Assembly (NCBI GenBank): GCA_016765255.1
Contig: JAESQI010000335.1
Coordinates: forward strand, 1-11,582
Length of the DNA: 11,582 bases
From: Robiginitomaculum sp.
GTDB lineage: Bacteria > Pseudomonadota > Alphaproteobacteria > Caulobacterales > Maricaulaceae
Direction of reading: 5' to 3'
The stretch's first letter is position 1, and each line of letters starts with the position of its first letter. A model generated the notes under the pieces. The model was not told where the DNA came from. It saw only the letters and a list, made by a program, of their open reading frames with translations, and did no database searches. The position numbers were made by a program, and so were the translations under genes. Positions 1-7,253 of the stretch are shown in pieces.

Positions 1-630
1 GATCGAGTAGAACTGAAAGGGTACGGCTTTAACATAGGTCAGGAATGCCCCTTCTTTCACATATGATAAAGCGGCAGCATTTGCGCCAAGGTCTCTAAAT
101 TCCGTATCGATTAAGCCTTGCGAGTATAACCCCCAGCCAATGAACGGCACAAGAACAGCGACAGGTGAAGCGGTTGAATCGATAATCCATGCCAGTTTCG
201 CTCGTGATATATTAAGCCCGTCAGTAATAGGTCTAAACAGAGGGCCAACAATCAGCGGTGTCCCAGAATCGGTAAAAAACAAGAGCGAACCACTTACCCA
301 TGCCGCAATTTGTGCCTTAGCTTTCCCGGAGATATGCTTAACCATCATACCAGCAAATGCAGCAGCTCCACCGGATTTTTCCATCAGCCCCACTAAGCCC
401 GCAATAAAAATCATCAGGATTAAAATACCCATGTGACTACTGCTTGATGCTTCTGCGACAAGGTAGTTTTCAATCATAACGCTCATGCCCGTAAAAGGAT
501 TGGGGCCGTTGAGTAATAACACGCCAGAAAACACACCAATAGTAAGACCAAGAATTACATTACGAGACCATACAGCGATGATCAATGTGACCACAACAGG
601 AAGTATCGATAATATGCCAGCGTCTGCCAT
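1..630 (-). CDS. NhaC-superfamily transporter, N-terminal part (cut by window edge)
   Basis: This is the first 210 residues of an integral membrane antiporter-like protein; the rest lies off the left edge. I translated the reverse strand by hand: the frame is open from ATG at 630 to base 1. The start is preceded by AAAGGGGA, a good ribosome binding site. Hydrophobic segments lie at about residues 6-20, 25-42 and 68-84. The most telling stretch is FFTDSGTPLIVGPLFRP (about 118-134), followed by SRAKLAWIIDSTASPVAVL (about 142-160), which resembles the conserved core of NhaC-type Na+/H+ antiporters (PF03553). The superfamily also includes malate-lactate antiporters and proposed lysine carriers, so the substrate is not settled. 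The gene diverges from a saccharopine dehydrogenase gene across 124 bp, which makes an amino-acid substrate worth considering. Family placement is fairly sure; the transported ion or solute is not. Confidence 0.8.
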   Translation of the reverse strand, partial: MADAGILSILPVVVTLIIAVWSRNVILGLTIGVFSGVLLLNGPNPFTGMSVMIENYLVAEASSSSHMGILILMIFIAGLVGLMEKSGGAAAFAGMMVKHISGKAKAQIAAWVSGSLLFFTDSGTPLIVGPLFRPITDGLNISRAKLAWIIDSTASPVAVLVPFIGWGLYSQGLIDTEFRDLGANAAALSYVKEGAFLTYVKAVPFQFYSI

Positions 631-688
631 TATTTTCCCCTTTCTAACGGGCGTAACACAGAGATACTGCACAAACAAGCTAGACAAA

Positions 689-715
689 TAATCAAGACAT
701 ATATTGCTTAATCAA
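689..715. repeat. Direct repeat TAATCAA, 20 bp period, in divergent control region
   Basis: TAATCAA occurs at 689-695 and again at 709-715, so the copies are 20 bp apart, close to two helical turns. Both lie between the divergent starts at 630 and 755. The right copy is also part of an imperfect palindrome, TTGCTTAATCAA (704-715). The arrangement would suit a dimeric regulator bound to one face of the DNA, but a 7-mer repeat in AT-rich DNA can also arise by chance. Confidence 0.3.
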
Positions 716-731
716 AACGACAGCATATGAT
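704..731 (+). promoter_or_regulatory. Possible promoter of the saccharopine dehydrogenase gene
   Basis: TTGCTT (704-709) and TATGAT (726-731) are separated by 16 bp and resemble the -35 and -10 elements of a housekeeping promoter; the -10 matches TATAAT at 5 of 6 positions. Transcription would start near 738 and leave a leader of about 17 bases before ATG at 755. The -35 overlaps the right copy of the TAATCAA repeat, so a protein bound there would affect this promoter. It is a motif match only. Confidence 0.3.
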
Positions 732-754
732 AAAAAAAACAATGGGAAGTTAGA

Positions 755-2077
755 ATGACACGCTTTTTAGTTTTAGGCGCTGGCCTTGTCGCGCAGCCGT
801 TAGTGGAATATTTAGCGCGGCGTAAGAGTAATGAAATCACGCTCGCCAGTCATATTTTATCAGAAGCGGAACATATTTCAAAAGACTACGAAAATGTGAC
901 CCCGGTACATTCCGACGTGATGAATGACACACAGCTTAACACTCTTATCAGCGCGGCTGATATCGTCATTAGCTTCGTGCCGCCTCCATTGCACCCGCGA
1001 GTAGCAAAAGCGTGCATAGATGCCAAGGTTCACATGGTCAATGCCAGTTACCAATCACCAGAATTAAGTGCATTAGACACACGTGCAAAAGCCGCCAATA
1101 TTTGCATTTTAAGTGAAATTGGACTAGATCCCGGGATTGACCATCTCAGCGCCATGCAAATTATCGACAATGCCCACGCTAAAAATGAACAGATCGAATC
1201 CTTTATTTCCTGGTGTGGCGGCCTCCCCGCCCCTGAAAATAATGATAACCCGCTTGGCTATAAGTTTTCATGGAACCCCAAGGGAGCCATATTGGTATTG
1301 CTCAACACTGCTACATATTTATGCGAAAGTAAAACAACAACAATTGATGGTCATGACCTGATGAACTGGGCAAAACCGATAGAAATTTCGAACTTGAACC
1401 TTGAATGTTACCCAAATAGGAATTCTCTTACTTATCAAGATGTTTATGGAATAGGAGAAGCCAAAAATATTTTACGTGGAACTTTACGCTATCAAGGTTT
1501 TTGCCAAATTTTACAACGCGCAAAAACACTCGGCCTTATGGATATAACAAAAGGTGCCATACCTAAAATTATGAAATGGAAGGATTATATTGCCCACTTG
1601 AATCCTATGCTCACATTAAACACCAAAACAAATCAGGCTTGGCATGGCTTGGAGTGGCTAGGTTGTTTTTCAGATCAAATGATCGTGCCATACGCAGCCC
1701 CAATTGATGTGTTTTGTGAACTGCTTTTGGAAAAATTACCTTACCTTACTGGGGAACAAGACATGGTTATTCTTCTCCATAAATTTGTCATTAAAAAACC
1801 CGACGGCGAAAAATACTTTATCTCCTCACTATTAAAAGAAACTGGGGCTAAAAGTGGCTACAGCGCGATGGCAAGAACCGTGGGCTACCCTGCTGCTATT
1901 GCCGCGCAAATGATTGCCGATGGTCGTATTTTACGAACAGGAATGATCCGTCCTGTCACTAAAGACATTTATGAACCTATGCTCGCCGCCTTACGAAAGG
2001 AAGGTATTATTTTCACCGAAACAATCACAAATGCGGAGGAAACATCCGAGCAAAATTTTATATCTGAAATTTTATAA
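755..2077 (+). CDS. Saccharopine dehydrogenase (L-glutamate-forming type)
   Basis: The 440-residue product matches the length and motif order of the yeast Lys9 / AASS C-terminal family. That enzyme interconverts saccharopine with glutamate and 2-aminoadipate semialdehyde using NAD(P). The N-terminus has a Rossmann nucleotide-binding loop, GAGLVA (8-13). Family signatures follow: GLDPGIDH (123-130), CGGLPAPE (154-161), NPLGYKFSWNPKG (165-177) and ECYPNRNSLTYQDVYGI (217-233). There is no fused lysine-ketoglutarate reductase domain, so that partner must be encoded elsewhere if the pathway is complete. In bacteria the likely role is lysine breakdown, though the reaction is reversible. The start at 755 has a weak binding site (GGGAAG) at a suitable distance. 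The gene stands alone on this strand, divergent from an NhaC-type transporter and convergent with a flagellar operon. The family call is strong; the direction of flux is inferred. Confidence 0.93.
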   Translation: MTRFLVLGAGLVAQPLVEYLARRKSNEITLASHILSEAEHISKDYENVTPVHSDVMNDTQLNTLISAADIVISFVPPPLHPRVAKACIDAKVHMVNASYQSPELSALDTRAKAANICILSEIGLDPGIDHLSAMQIIDNAHAKNEQIESFISWCGGLPAPENNDNPLGYKFSWNPKGAILVLLNTATYLCESKTTTIDGHDLMNWAKPIEISNLNLECYPNRNSLTYQDVYGIGEAKNILRGTLRYQGFCQILQRAKTLGLMDITKGAIPKIMKWKDYIAHLNPMLTLNTKTNQAWHGLEWLGCFSDQMIVPYAAPIDVFCELLLEKLPYLTGEQDMVILLHKFVIKKPDGEKYFISSLLKETGAKSGYSAMARTVGYPAAIAAQMIADGRILRTGMIRPVTKDIYEPMLAALRKEGIIFTETITNAEETSEQNFISEIL

Positions 2078-2100
2078 CGCTCTGTCACTCAATAAGTATT

Positions 2101-2136
2101 TTGGGGGCTAATGAACCTGTTAGAGAACAGCCCCAA
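2101..2136 (+). terminator. Weak hairpin after saccharopine dehydrogenase, possible terminator
   Basis: TTGGGG (2101-2106) can pair with CCCCAA (2131-2136), and inside it CTGTT (2117-2121) pairs with AACAG (2126-2130) around the loop AGAG. The two helices stack on the 3' side, with a 10-base bulge on the 5' side. It begins 24 bases after the stop codon. There is no clean T-run directly after it, so termination would be inefficient or factor dependent. It lies between convergent transcripts and could act on either. Confidence 0.3.
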
Positions 2137-2287
2137 TTGCATAATACTCCATTTTTGTAATTTTTCTGCCGCATTGATACCAATGGGAAATTCTATCTAA
2201 TGAACCGAAATTACCAATCAATTTGGCGAGCGGGCTGCGTTGACCAAAAAACATTCCAAGGCGTGATAGATGACCAGATGTTTTCAA
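2120..2287 (-). CDS. Doubtful small open frame after the FliJ-like gene
   Basis: An uninterrupted minus-strand frame runs from a TTG at 2287 to a TAA at 2120, giving 55 residues; an internal ATG at 2254 would give 44. It lies just downstream of the FliJ-like stop at 2317, in the same direction. The predicted peptide is basic and carries recognisable words such as GQRSPLAKLIGNFG and RISHWYQCGRK, but I do not recognise a family. AAGGGG lies upstream of the TTG, but about 14 bases away, which is too far for a good site, and the ATG has none. It may be a real short gene, the remnant of a broken one, or chance. Its 3' end overlaps the hairpin after saccharopine dehydrogenase. The rest of the 239-bp interval 2078-2316 shows nothing else that I can name. 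Confidence 0.2.
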   Translation of the reverse strand: MKTSGHLSRLGMFFGQRSPLAKLIGNFGSLDRISHWYQCGRKITKMEYYAIGAVL

Positions 2288-2316
2288 ACTTACGCCAATA
2301 ACCCCTTAAACTTCAA

Positions 2317-2715
2317 TTAGGCCTGTGTTCTCCGCAGCAAATATAATTCAAGCATAGCATCTTCTTCCACCGCTTCTGCTTTTAATTTTTCTTCGTGTTC
2401 TTGTTTAGCACGTAAACTCTCGGCGGCTGTAAATTTCGCCTGAACAGTTTCGAGATGCGCAAATGCGGCCCTAACATCCTGCTCTAACTCGGGCAGTGTG
2501 AGGTAAATTTCCTCTAAAGCATGCCTTTGGTGGGCGCACCAATGTTCATAAATAAGGCCACTGCTTAGCCCTGACTTTGAGGCTCCCATCTCTATAATAT
2601 TTTCTTTTATCGCTTCAATATTGATCAGCGCGTCCGCCTTGCGGCGCGTGGCCCGCGCCAAAGCTGTTTCTGCCTGCCGCTTTAAAAGGTCAACAATTTG
2701 CAACACGTTTTTCAT
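2317..2715 (-). CDS. Small coiled-coil protein, probable FliJ-like export chaperone
   Basis: The 132-residue product is almost entirely helical in character, rich in Ala, Glu, Lys, Arg and Leu, with no membrane segment or signal peptide. It looks like two long helices (about 1-60 and 65-125) with heptad spacing, which is the build of FliJ, the stalk protein that sits in the FliI ATPase ring and contacts FlhA. FliJ proteins are usually near 145 residues and diverge strongly in sequence. Its ATG follows the flhB stop with no gap (TAGATG), so it is translated with the export gate. The window contains FliI but no other FliJ candidate, which supports the call. The function is inferred from size, coiled-coil character and position, not from a decisive motif. 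An unrelated flagellar accessory coiled coil is the main alternative. Confidence 0.6.
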   Translation of the reverse strand: MKNVLQIVDLLKRQAETALARATRRKADALINIEAIKENIIEMGASKSGLSSGLIYEHWCAHQRHALEEIYLTLPELEQDVRAAFAHLETVQAKFTAAESLRAKQEHEEKLKAEAVEEDAMLELYLLRRTQA

Positions 2716-3804
2716 CTAAGCCCCTGTTGCAGTTGTGCGAGCAATTTTATCGGCGTAATGAATGGCCGCCGCCACGGCTGCATATTGCTCACGCGGAATG
2801 ATATCGCCAATTTCCGTGGTGGCAAATAATGCACGCGCGCACGGCGGATCTTCGTGAATAGGAATACCCGACATTTTGGCCCGTTCTCGAATGCGAAACG
2901 CCATATGGTCAATGCCTTTGGCTACGCATTTAGGCGCGTCGCCACCTTCGCGGTCCCAGACCAATGCAACGGAATAATGGGTCGGGTTAACAATAATAAC
3001 ATTGGCACTGGTTACATCTTGCAGCATTGTCGTTTTGGCAATTTCTTCAGCCCGCTGACGTCTCCTTTGTTTTTGGTAGGGATCGCCCTCGTTTTCTTTA
3101 TTTTCGTCACGGGCTTCTTGGATCGACATCCGCATTTTTTGGCGGTGGCGGATCCATTTGGCGGGATAATCAATGGCGGCAATAAAGCTCGCCCCAATCA
3201 TCACGTAAAAAATAAGCTCCAAGCTTTTTTCAGCCATAAGTCCGGGCAATAATTGCGCTGACATGCCCGAATAAGCTGGCAAAACTTCATACTCTTTATA
3301 AAAGAAATACTCAGCTATGACCAATATGACCACAAGCTTTGCAAAACTTTTTAAGAATTCTCCAATCCCACCTGGCCCGTATTTTTTCTTGGCATTTTCA
3401 ACAATCGACAGCTTGTTTAGTTTTGGTTGTATTTTGGACGGACTAAAAACAACGGCCCTTTGCGCAATCAGAGACAAGATAACAAACAAAGCGGGCATGG
3501 CAAAAAACGGGATAATCGCGATGGCAATTTTTCCAAAAATCCACCCTGTAATATCCCCGCCCTCACCGAGTAACATACCGGCTGAAATTCGGTCTGGATA
3601 TTCCAGCATGGCTCCAAGAGCCGTGAGCACGCCACTACCAACAATCGAGCCCAGCATGATAATGGCCAGACAAACCCCCATATACATCATGACCGTGTGA
3701 ATTTCGGTAGATTGGACAATATCACCTTTTTCGCGAGCTTTTCTAAGTTTTTGCTCCGACGCTTCTAGGGTTTTTTCTTGGCCCTCATTTTTATCATCTG
3801 ACAT
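2716..3804 (-). CDS. flhB: Flagellar export gate protein FlhB (substrate-specificity switch)
   Basis: The 362-residue protein belongs to the FlhB/YscU family. The N-terminal part carries four membrane segments (roughly residues 35-60, 85-120, 140-165 and 185-210), followed by a basic cytoplasmic linker and a C-terminal domain. The autocleavage site NPTH is intact at about 273-276 within VIIVNPTHYSVAL. Cleavage between N and P lets the export apparatus switch from rod-hook to filament substrates. The N-terminus, with EKTLEASEQKLRKAREKG, is the usual cytoplasmic lead-in. The start ATG lies one base after the fliR stop (TAA-G-ATG), and its own stop abuts the next gene. The length and motifs are normal for the family, and I see no defect. 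Confidence 0.97.
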   Translation of the reverse strand: MSDDKNEGQEKTLEASEQKLRKAREKGDIVQSTEIHTVMMYMGVCLAIIMLGSIVGSGVLTALGAMLEYPDRISAGMLLGEGGDITGWIFGKIAIAIIPFFAMPALFVILSLIAQRAVVFSPSKIQPKLNKLSIVENAKKKYGPGGIGEFLKSFAKLVVILVIAEYFFYKEYEVLPAYSGMSAQLLPGLMAEKSLELIFYVMIGASFIAAIDYPAKWIRHRQKMRMSIQEARDENKENEGDPYQKQRRRQRAEEIAKTTMLQDVTSANVIIVNPTHYSVALVWDREGGDAPKCVAKGIDHMAFRIRERAKMSGIPIHEDPPCARALFATTEIGDIIPREQYAAVAAAIHYADKIARTTATGA

Positions 3805-3805
3805 C

Positions 3806-4576
3806 TTAGAACCCGATCAAATGTGCGTTATACTCACGTAACCACACGAGGAGTAAGCCAGTTACCGTCAATGCCAACAAGACTATGCCTGCGCCTGTAA
3901 TAAAGGGCATACCAACAAATGAAACCATAAGTTGGGGCATGGCTTTGTTCAAAAACCCAAGCATGATATTATAAATAAAATTGAGCAACAAAAATGGCAA
4001 GGCCAGACCCACGGCAAAGGCGAATACACTCATGGTTTTTTCCGCGCTCCAAAGCGCAATTTTTCCAGTGTCTGGCGTACTGCCAAGTGGGAAAGTCTCG
4101 AAGGTTCCGATGAGCATACCAACAGCACGAAAGTGTAAATCCAGTGTTACCAATAAAGTCACACCGCTCATAATCAGCATCGTCGCAATCGTCGTATTTG
4201 GCTCAGACGTCATACCGCCGCCAAACACTTGCGATAATGACAGGCTTTGGGAGGTAATCGCGCCCGCAATTTGTAATCCAAACACCATAATGCGAAAAGC
4301 AAAACCAAGCACAAAGCCGTGAAAAGCTTCCATCCCAATCGCAAAAGCCATGGAGACAATCGTCCAATCTTGTCCAACACCAACGTCAATCATCGGCGTG
4401 ATCAGCCATGTCAACATCAATGCCGTCACAAGTCTAATCCGCACTGGAATACCGGTTTCGCCGAGTCCTGGTAATAAAAACACAAATACGGACATGCGGG
4501 TAAACACGGCCATGAGCGGAAATATGAGATTGAAGTTTTCAAGAACAAAGCCGCTTAGTGTTTGCAAACCTTCCAC
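3806..4576 (-). CDS. fliR: Flagellar export gate protein FliR
   Basis: The 256-residue, strongly hydrophobic protein has about six membrane segments and matches FliR in length. FliR is one copy in the FliP5-FliQ4-FliR1 core of the export gate inside the MS ring. Typical FliR features are the N-terminal stretch with FPLMAVFTRMSVFVFLLPG (about 20-38) and the segment GFVLGFAFRIMVFGLQIAGA (about 87-106). The start is GTG, seven bases after the flhA stop, with AGGG at a workable distance upstream. It is followed by flhB with a one-base gap. Nothing unusual is seen apart from the GTG start. Confidence 0.95.
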   Translation of the reverse strand: MEGLQTLSGFVLENFNLIFPLMAVFTRMSVFVFLLPGLGETGIPVRIRLVTALMLTWLITPMIDVGVGQDWTIVSMAFAIGMEAFHGFVLGFAFRIMVFGLQIAGAITSQSLSLSQVFGGGMTSEPNTTIATMLIMSGVTLLVTLDLHFRAVGMLIGTFETFPLGSTPDTGKIALWSAEKTMSVFAFAVGLALPFLLLNFIYNIMLGFLNKAMPQLMVSFVGMPFITGAGIVLLALTVTGLLLVWLREYNAHLIGF

Positions 4577-4583
4577 ACGCGCC

Positions 4584-6668
4584 CTATGCCACCGCCAATA
4601 TGACGGGTCTTTCAGTTGGCGGAATTTCTTCGTAGGAAATCACAGGATTACGAATGCCCTTAGCGGTCATCACAGTTTTTATAAACCGCCGCCTGCGCGC
4701 ACTTGTTGCAATCGCCGCGTAATTCCCTTGCGAGGCAGAACTGTCTAGTTTTTCACGAACGGCACCAGCTAAGCGCTTAAATTCATCAGGCGGCAAGGCG
4801 ATATCTACATTGCCGCTATCTTGCTTGATCTCGTATTTAGTGAAAAGGTCTTCCCACTCTGGGCCAAGTTGCACAAGTGGCAAGCGACCTTGATCATCCC
4901 TTAATTTGGCAATAAACTGGTACGAAATACGCTGGCGAACACATTCTGCAATTTGTTCAACGGAATTCATCACGGGCTTAACTTCCGCTATTGTCTCTAA
5001 AATTAAAAGCATATTTCGGATAGAGACACGTTCAGATAAAAGTTGCCGCAATACACCCTGCAAAGTATCCATTGGCACTTTGTCAGGGATAAATTCGTCC
5101 AGCATTTTCTTGTTCGAATTAGCCCTTTCAGGGTCGGTTACGTTTTTAAATGCGTCCAAAGTTGCCCGCAAGGAACGTCTTGAGAGAAGTTTTGTGAAAT
5201 TTGCTTGTACGACTTCAAGCAAATGCGTTGCTAACACTTCTTCAGCTTCAATAATCGCCAAGCCGTGCATGACAAGTTCATCACGCATGGATTTTTCCAC
5301 CCAGCGAGCCGACGCATTATAGACGGGTTCCCTAAAATTCGTTCCCATAATCTCTGGATGATCACCCTCTTCGAGCAAGACCATTACATGGTTTGGTTTT
5401 AAAATACTTTTAGCCACCTCAGTACCTTGGATATAAATTTTATACTGATCTGCTTCCAACTGGGCATTGTCAGTAAGACGCACTGCGGGCAAAATAAACC
5501 CGAACTCGGTGGCTATATATTTTCGTATTTTTTCCACCCGCCTGTCAAAACCTGTGTCTTCGTCCATGGCAATCGGCACGAGTTCTTTGGACAAGATAAG
5601 GTGGATTTCGTCGATATCCAAAACATCACCCATAGATTTTTTAACAGGCCCTTCATCTTCGGGCTGTTCTTCAATTTTTTTCTGCTCCGCCGCTTCTTTA
5701 AGGTTCTTATTAGACCGAAAGGCCGCATACCCCAGCCCGACAGACGCCACAATAAACGGCAAGGGCGGCAAGCCAGGAAATAATGCAAAAACCGCCATTA
5801 CTCCCGCCACAGAGCCAAGAGCGGCGGGATGGGCAGAAAATTGTCTGAAGATTGCCTTATCAACTGTGCCTTCACCCTTGCCTTTGGCAAGTAAAAGAGC
5901 GGCAGACACGGAAATAATAACCGCAGGGATTTGCGACACTAAACCGTCACCAACCGTCAAAATTGAATAATTGGTTAGGGCGTCACTAAAGCTAACTTTA
6001 TGAACACCAATACCTATGGCTATGCCCGCGATAAGGTTGAGCAGGGTAATGAGCAAGCCAGCAATCGCGTCGCCTTTCACAAACTTCGAAACTCCGTCGA
6101 GGGAACCAAGAAAGGCGGTTTCTTCTTGCTCGGTTTTTCTTCGTTGACTGGCCTCTTCGTGACTAATGGCCCCTGCGGCCAAATCGGAATCAATGGCGAG
6201 TTGCTTGCCGGGCATGGCGTCCAAAGCGAAACGCGCCCCAACTTCAGCCATTCGCCCTGCACCTTTTGTAATCACCATGAAATTGACGATAATTAAGACG
6301 GTAAATACAATGAGACCAAGAAACAGATTGCCGCCCATAATGAATTTGGCGAAACCTTCAATAATCCCGCCTGCCGCGTCCGTACCCGTATGTCCTTTGC
6401 CTATGATCAATTTTGTCGAAGAAATATTCAGCGACAAACGAAGCAATAACGAGGCTAGTAAAACGGCTGGAAATGAAGAAAAATCCAAGGGTTTTTCAAT
6501 AAACAAAGTCAACATGAATATGAGAATGGCAAAGGCAAAAGACGCCGTTAATCCAACATCCAAGACCCAGCTGGGCACAGGTAAAATCATCATGACGATC
6601 ACGGTCATGAGAGCTAGAGCGAAGAGAGCCGTTGGATTATATAAATTGGCAAAACTAAGTTTAGGCAT
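4584..6668 (-). CDS. flhA: Flagellar export gate protein FlhA
   Basis: The 694-residue product is a full-length FlhA, the nine-subunit ring of the export gate that couples proton flow to export and docks chaperone-substrate complexes. The N-terminal half (about 1-320) holds some eight membrane segments. The FHIPEP family signature is clear at about 144-166 (GARFALDAMPGKQLAIDSDL). A cytoplasmic loop with EEASQRRKTEQEE follows, then more membrane helices to about residue 320, a charged linker rich in Glu and Lys (about 323-350), and the soluble docking domain. I chose ATG at 6668 rather than the TTG just before it because this ATG overlaps the fliQ stop as TGATG, a common coupling arrangement. 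The stop lies seven bases before fliR. Confidence 0.97.
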   Translation of the reverse strand: MPKLSFANLYNPTALFALALMTVIVMMILPVPSWVLDVGLTASFAFAILIFMLTLFIEKPLDFSSFPAVLLASLLLRLSLNISSTKLIIGKGHTGTDAAGGIIEGFAKFIMGGNLFLGLIVFTVLIIVNFMVITKGAGRMAEVGARFALDAMPGKQLAIDSDLAAGAISHEEASQRRKTEQEETAFLGSLDGVSKFVKGDAIAGLLITLLNLIAGIAIGIGVHKVSFSDALTNYSILTVGDGLVSQIPAVIISVSAALLLAKGKGEGTVDKAIFRQFSAHPAALGSVAGVMAVFALFPGLPPLPFIVASVGLGYAAFRSNKNLKEAAEQKKIEEQPEDEGPVKKSMGDVLDIDEIHLILSKELVPIAMDEDTGFDRRVEKIRKYIATEFGFILPAVRLTDNAQLEADQYKIYIQGTEVAKSILKPNHVMVLLEEGDHPEIMGTNFREPVYNASARWVEKSMRDELVMHGLAIIEAEEVLATHLLEVVQANFTKLLSRRSLRATLDAFKNVTDPERANSNKKMLDEFIPDKVPMDTLQGVLRQLLSERVSIRNMLLILETIAEVKPVMNSVEQIAECVRQRISYQFIAKLRDDQGRLPLVQLGPEWEDLFTKYEIKQDSGNVDIALPPDEFKRLAGAVREKLDSSASQGNYAAIATSARRRRFIKTVMTAKGIRNPVISYEEIPPTERPVILAVA

Positions 6669-6934
6669 CAATTTTGCGCAATCACTGGGAGGACTTGGGT
6701 ATCAAATAAATTGACAATTATGCGGCTCATATAGCCAGCGGAGATAAAAAATACGATGAGCATGACGGCAAGCTTCGGGACGAATGTCAACGTCATTTCT
6801 TGGATAGAGGTTAGGGCTTGTAACAGCCCAATCACGAGGCCAACAATTAAAGCTGCCGCTAAAAGAGGCATGGCCATCATGGCCGCCCCCCAAAGGAATT
6901 CACGCAGTACAGATAATATCTCCCCCTCACTCAC
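6668..6934 (-). CDS. fliQ: Flagellar export gate protein FliQ
   Basis: With a GTG start at 6934 the protein has 88 residues, the usual FliQ length, and two membrane segments (about 13-38 and 50-75). FliQ packs around FliP and FliR in the export-gate core. Recognisable features are ALIVGLVIGLLQALTSIQE and TLTFVPKLAVMLIVFF, both typical of the family. The frame stays open upstream to 7060, but that extension lies inside fliE and has no FliQ character. The GTG is preceded by AGGAG seven bases away, which settles the start. The stop overlaps the flhA ATG. Confidence 0.95.
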   Translation of the reverse strand: MSEGEILSVLREFLWGAAMMAMPLLAAALIVGLVIGLLQALTSIQEMTLTFVPKLAVMLIVFFISAGYMSRIIVNLFDTQVLPVIAQN

Positions 6935-6941
6935 TATTGCG

Positions 6942-6946
6942 CTCCT
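6942..6946 (-). promoter_or_regulatory. Ribosome binding site that fixes the fliQ GTG start
   Basis: AGGAG on the minus strand lies seven bases before the GTG at 6934 and overlaps the fliE stop codon. It favours the 88-residue FliQ over the longer upstream frame. Confidence 0.75.
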
Positions 6947-7244
6947 AAACTGGCATACGAAGAAGTTCTTGATAGGCCTCCACAACCCTATTTCGCACGG
7001 TAACGGCTGTCTCAAGGGCCATTTCCGCAGTTGCCATAGCTTCCACAACCGAATGTGCATCCGCTTGGCCGACGCTCATAGCTTGCGTGGCTTTCTCTAC
7101 GTTTTCAAAGACCTTGGAAAACTCTTCGACGCCTTGGGCGATTTTGCCTTTTTCTTCTGTCCCCGACAATTTCGCTTTGTCTGGCGCGATAGATTTTTGT
7201 GCGGCTTGATAATGGCGCAGTGCGCCTAATGCTGAAGGTTCCAT
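6945..7244 (-). CDS. fliE: Flagellar hook-basal body protein FliE
   Basis: The 99-residue protein fits FliE, the adaptor that joins the MS ring and export gate to the proximal rod. The C-terminal half carries the family pattern, with ADAHSVVEAMATAEMALETA (about 61-80) leading to VRNRVVEAYQELLRMPV at the end. The N-terminal third is charged and less conserved, as usual. It has no cleavable signal because it is exported by the flagellar pathway. The start follows GGGGGTAGTT. The gene lies 9 bases after flgC and 10 bases before fliQ. Confidence 0.95.
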   Translation of the reverse strand: MEPSALGALRHYQAAQKSIAPDKAKLSGTEEKGKIAQGVEEFSKVFENVEKATQAMSVGQADAHSVVEAMATAEMALETAVTVRNRVVEAYQELLRMPV

Positions 7245-7253
7245 AACTACCCC

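Noticed and set aside
2173..2275. 33-codon plus-strand frame beginning near 2200 and similar short frames between 2078 and 2316
   Set aside because: No ribosome binding site and no recognisable family; the minus-strand frame in the same place is longer and better placed, and even that one is doubtful.
2854..3700. Plus-strand open frames (2854-3252 and 3317-3700) opposite flhB
   Set aside because: flhB is certain from its motifs, and these frames are antisense to it with no family character.
6166..6714. 182-codon plus-strand open frame opposite flhA
   Set aside because: It lies wholly opposite a clearly coding flhA and the fliQ end, has low-complexity translation without any recognisable domain, and no ribosome binding site. 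It is an antisense shadow.
6935..7060. Upstream extension of fliQ to an earlier start
   Set aside because: It would add 42 residues inside fliE that do not resemble FliQ, while GTG at 6934 has AGGAG and gives the normal length.
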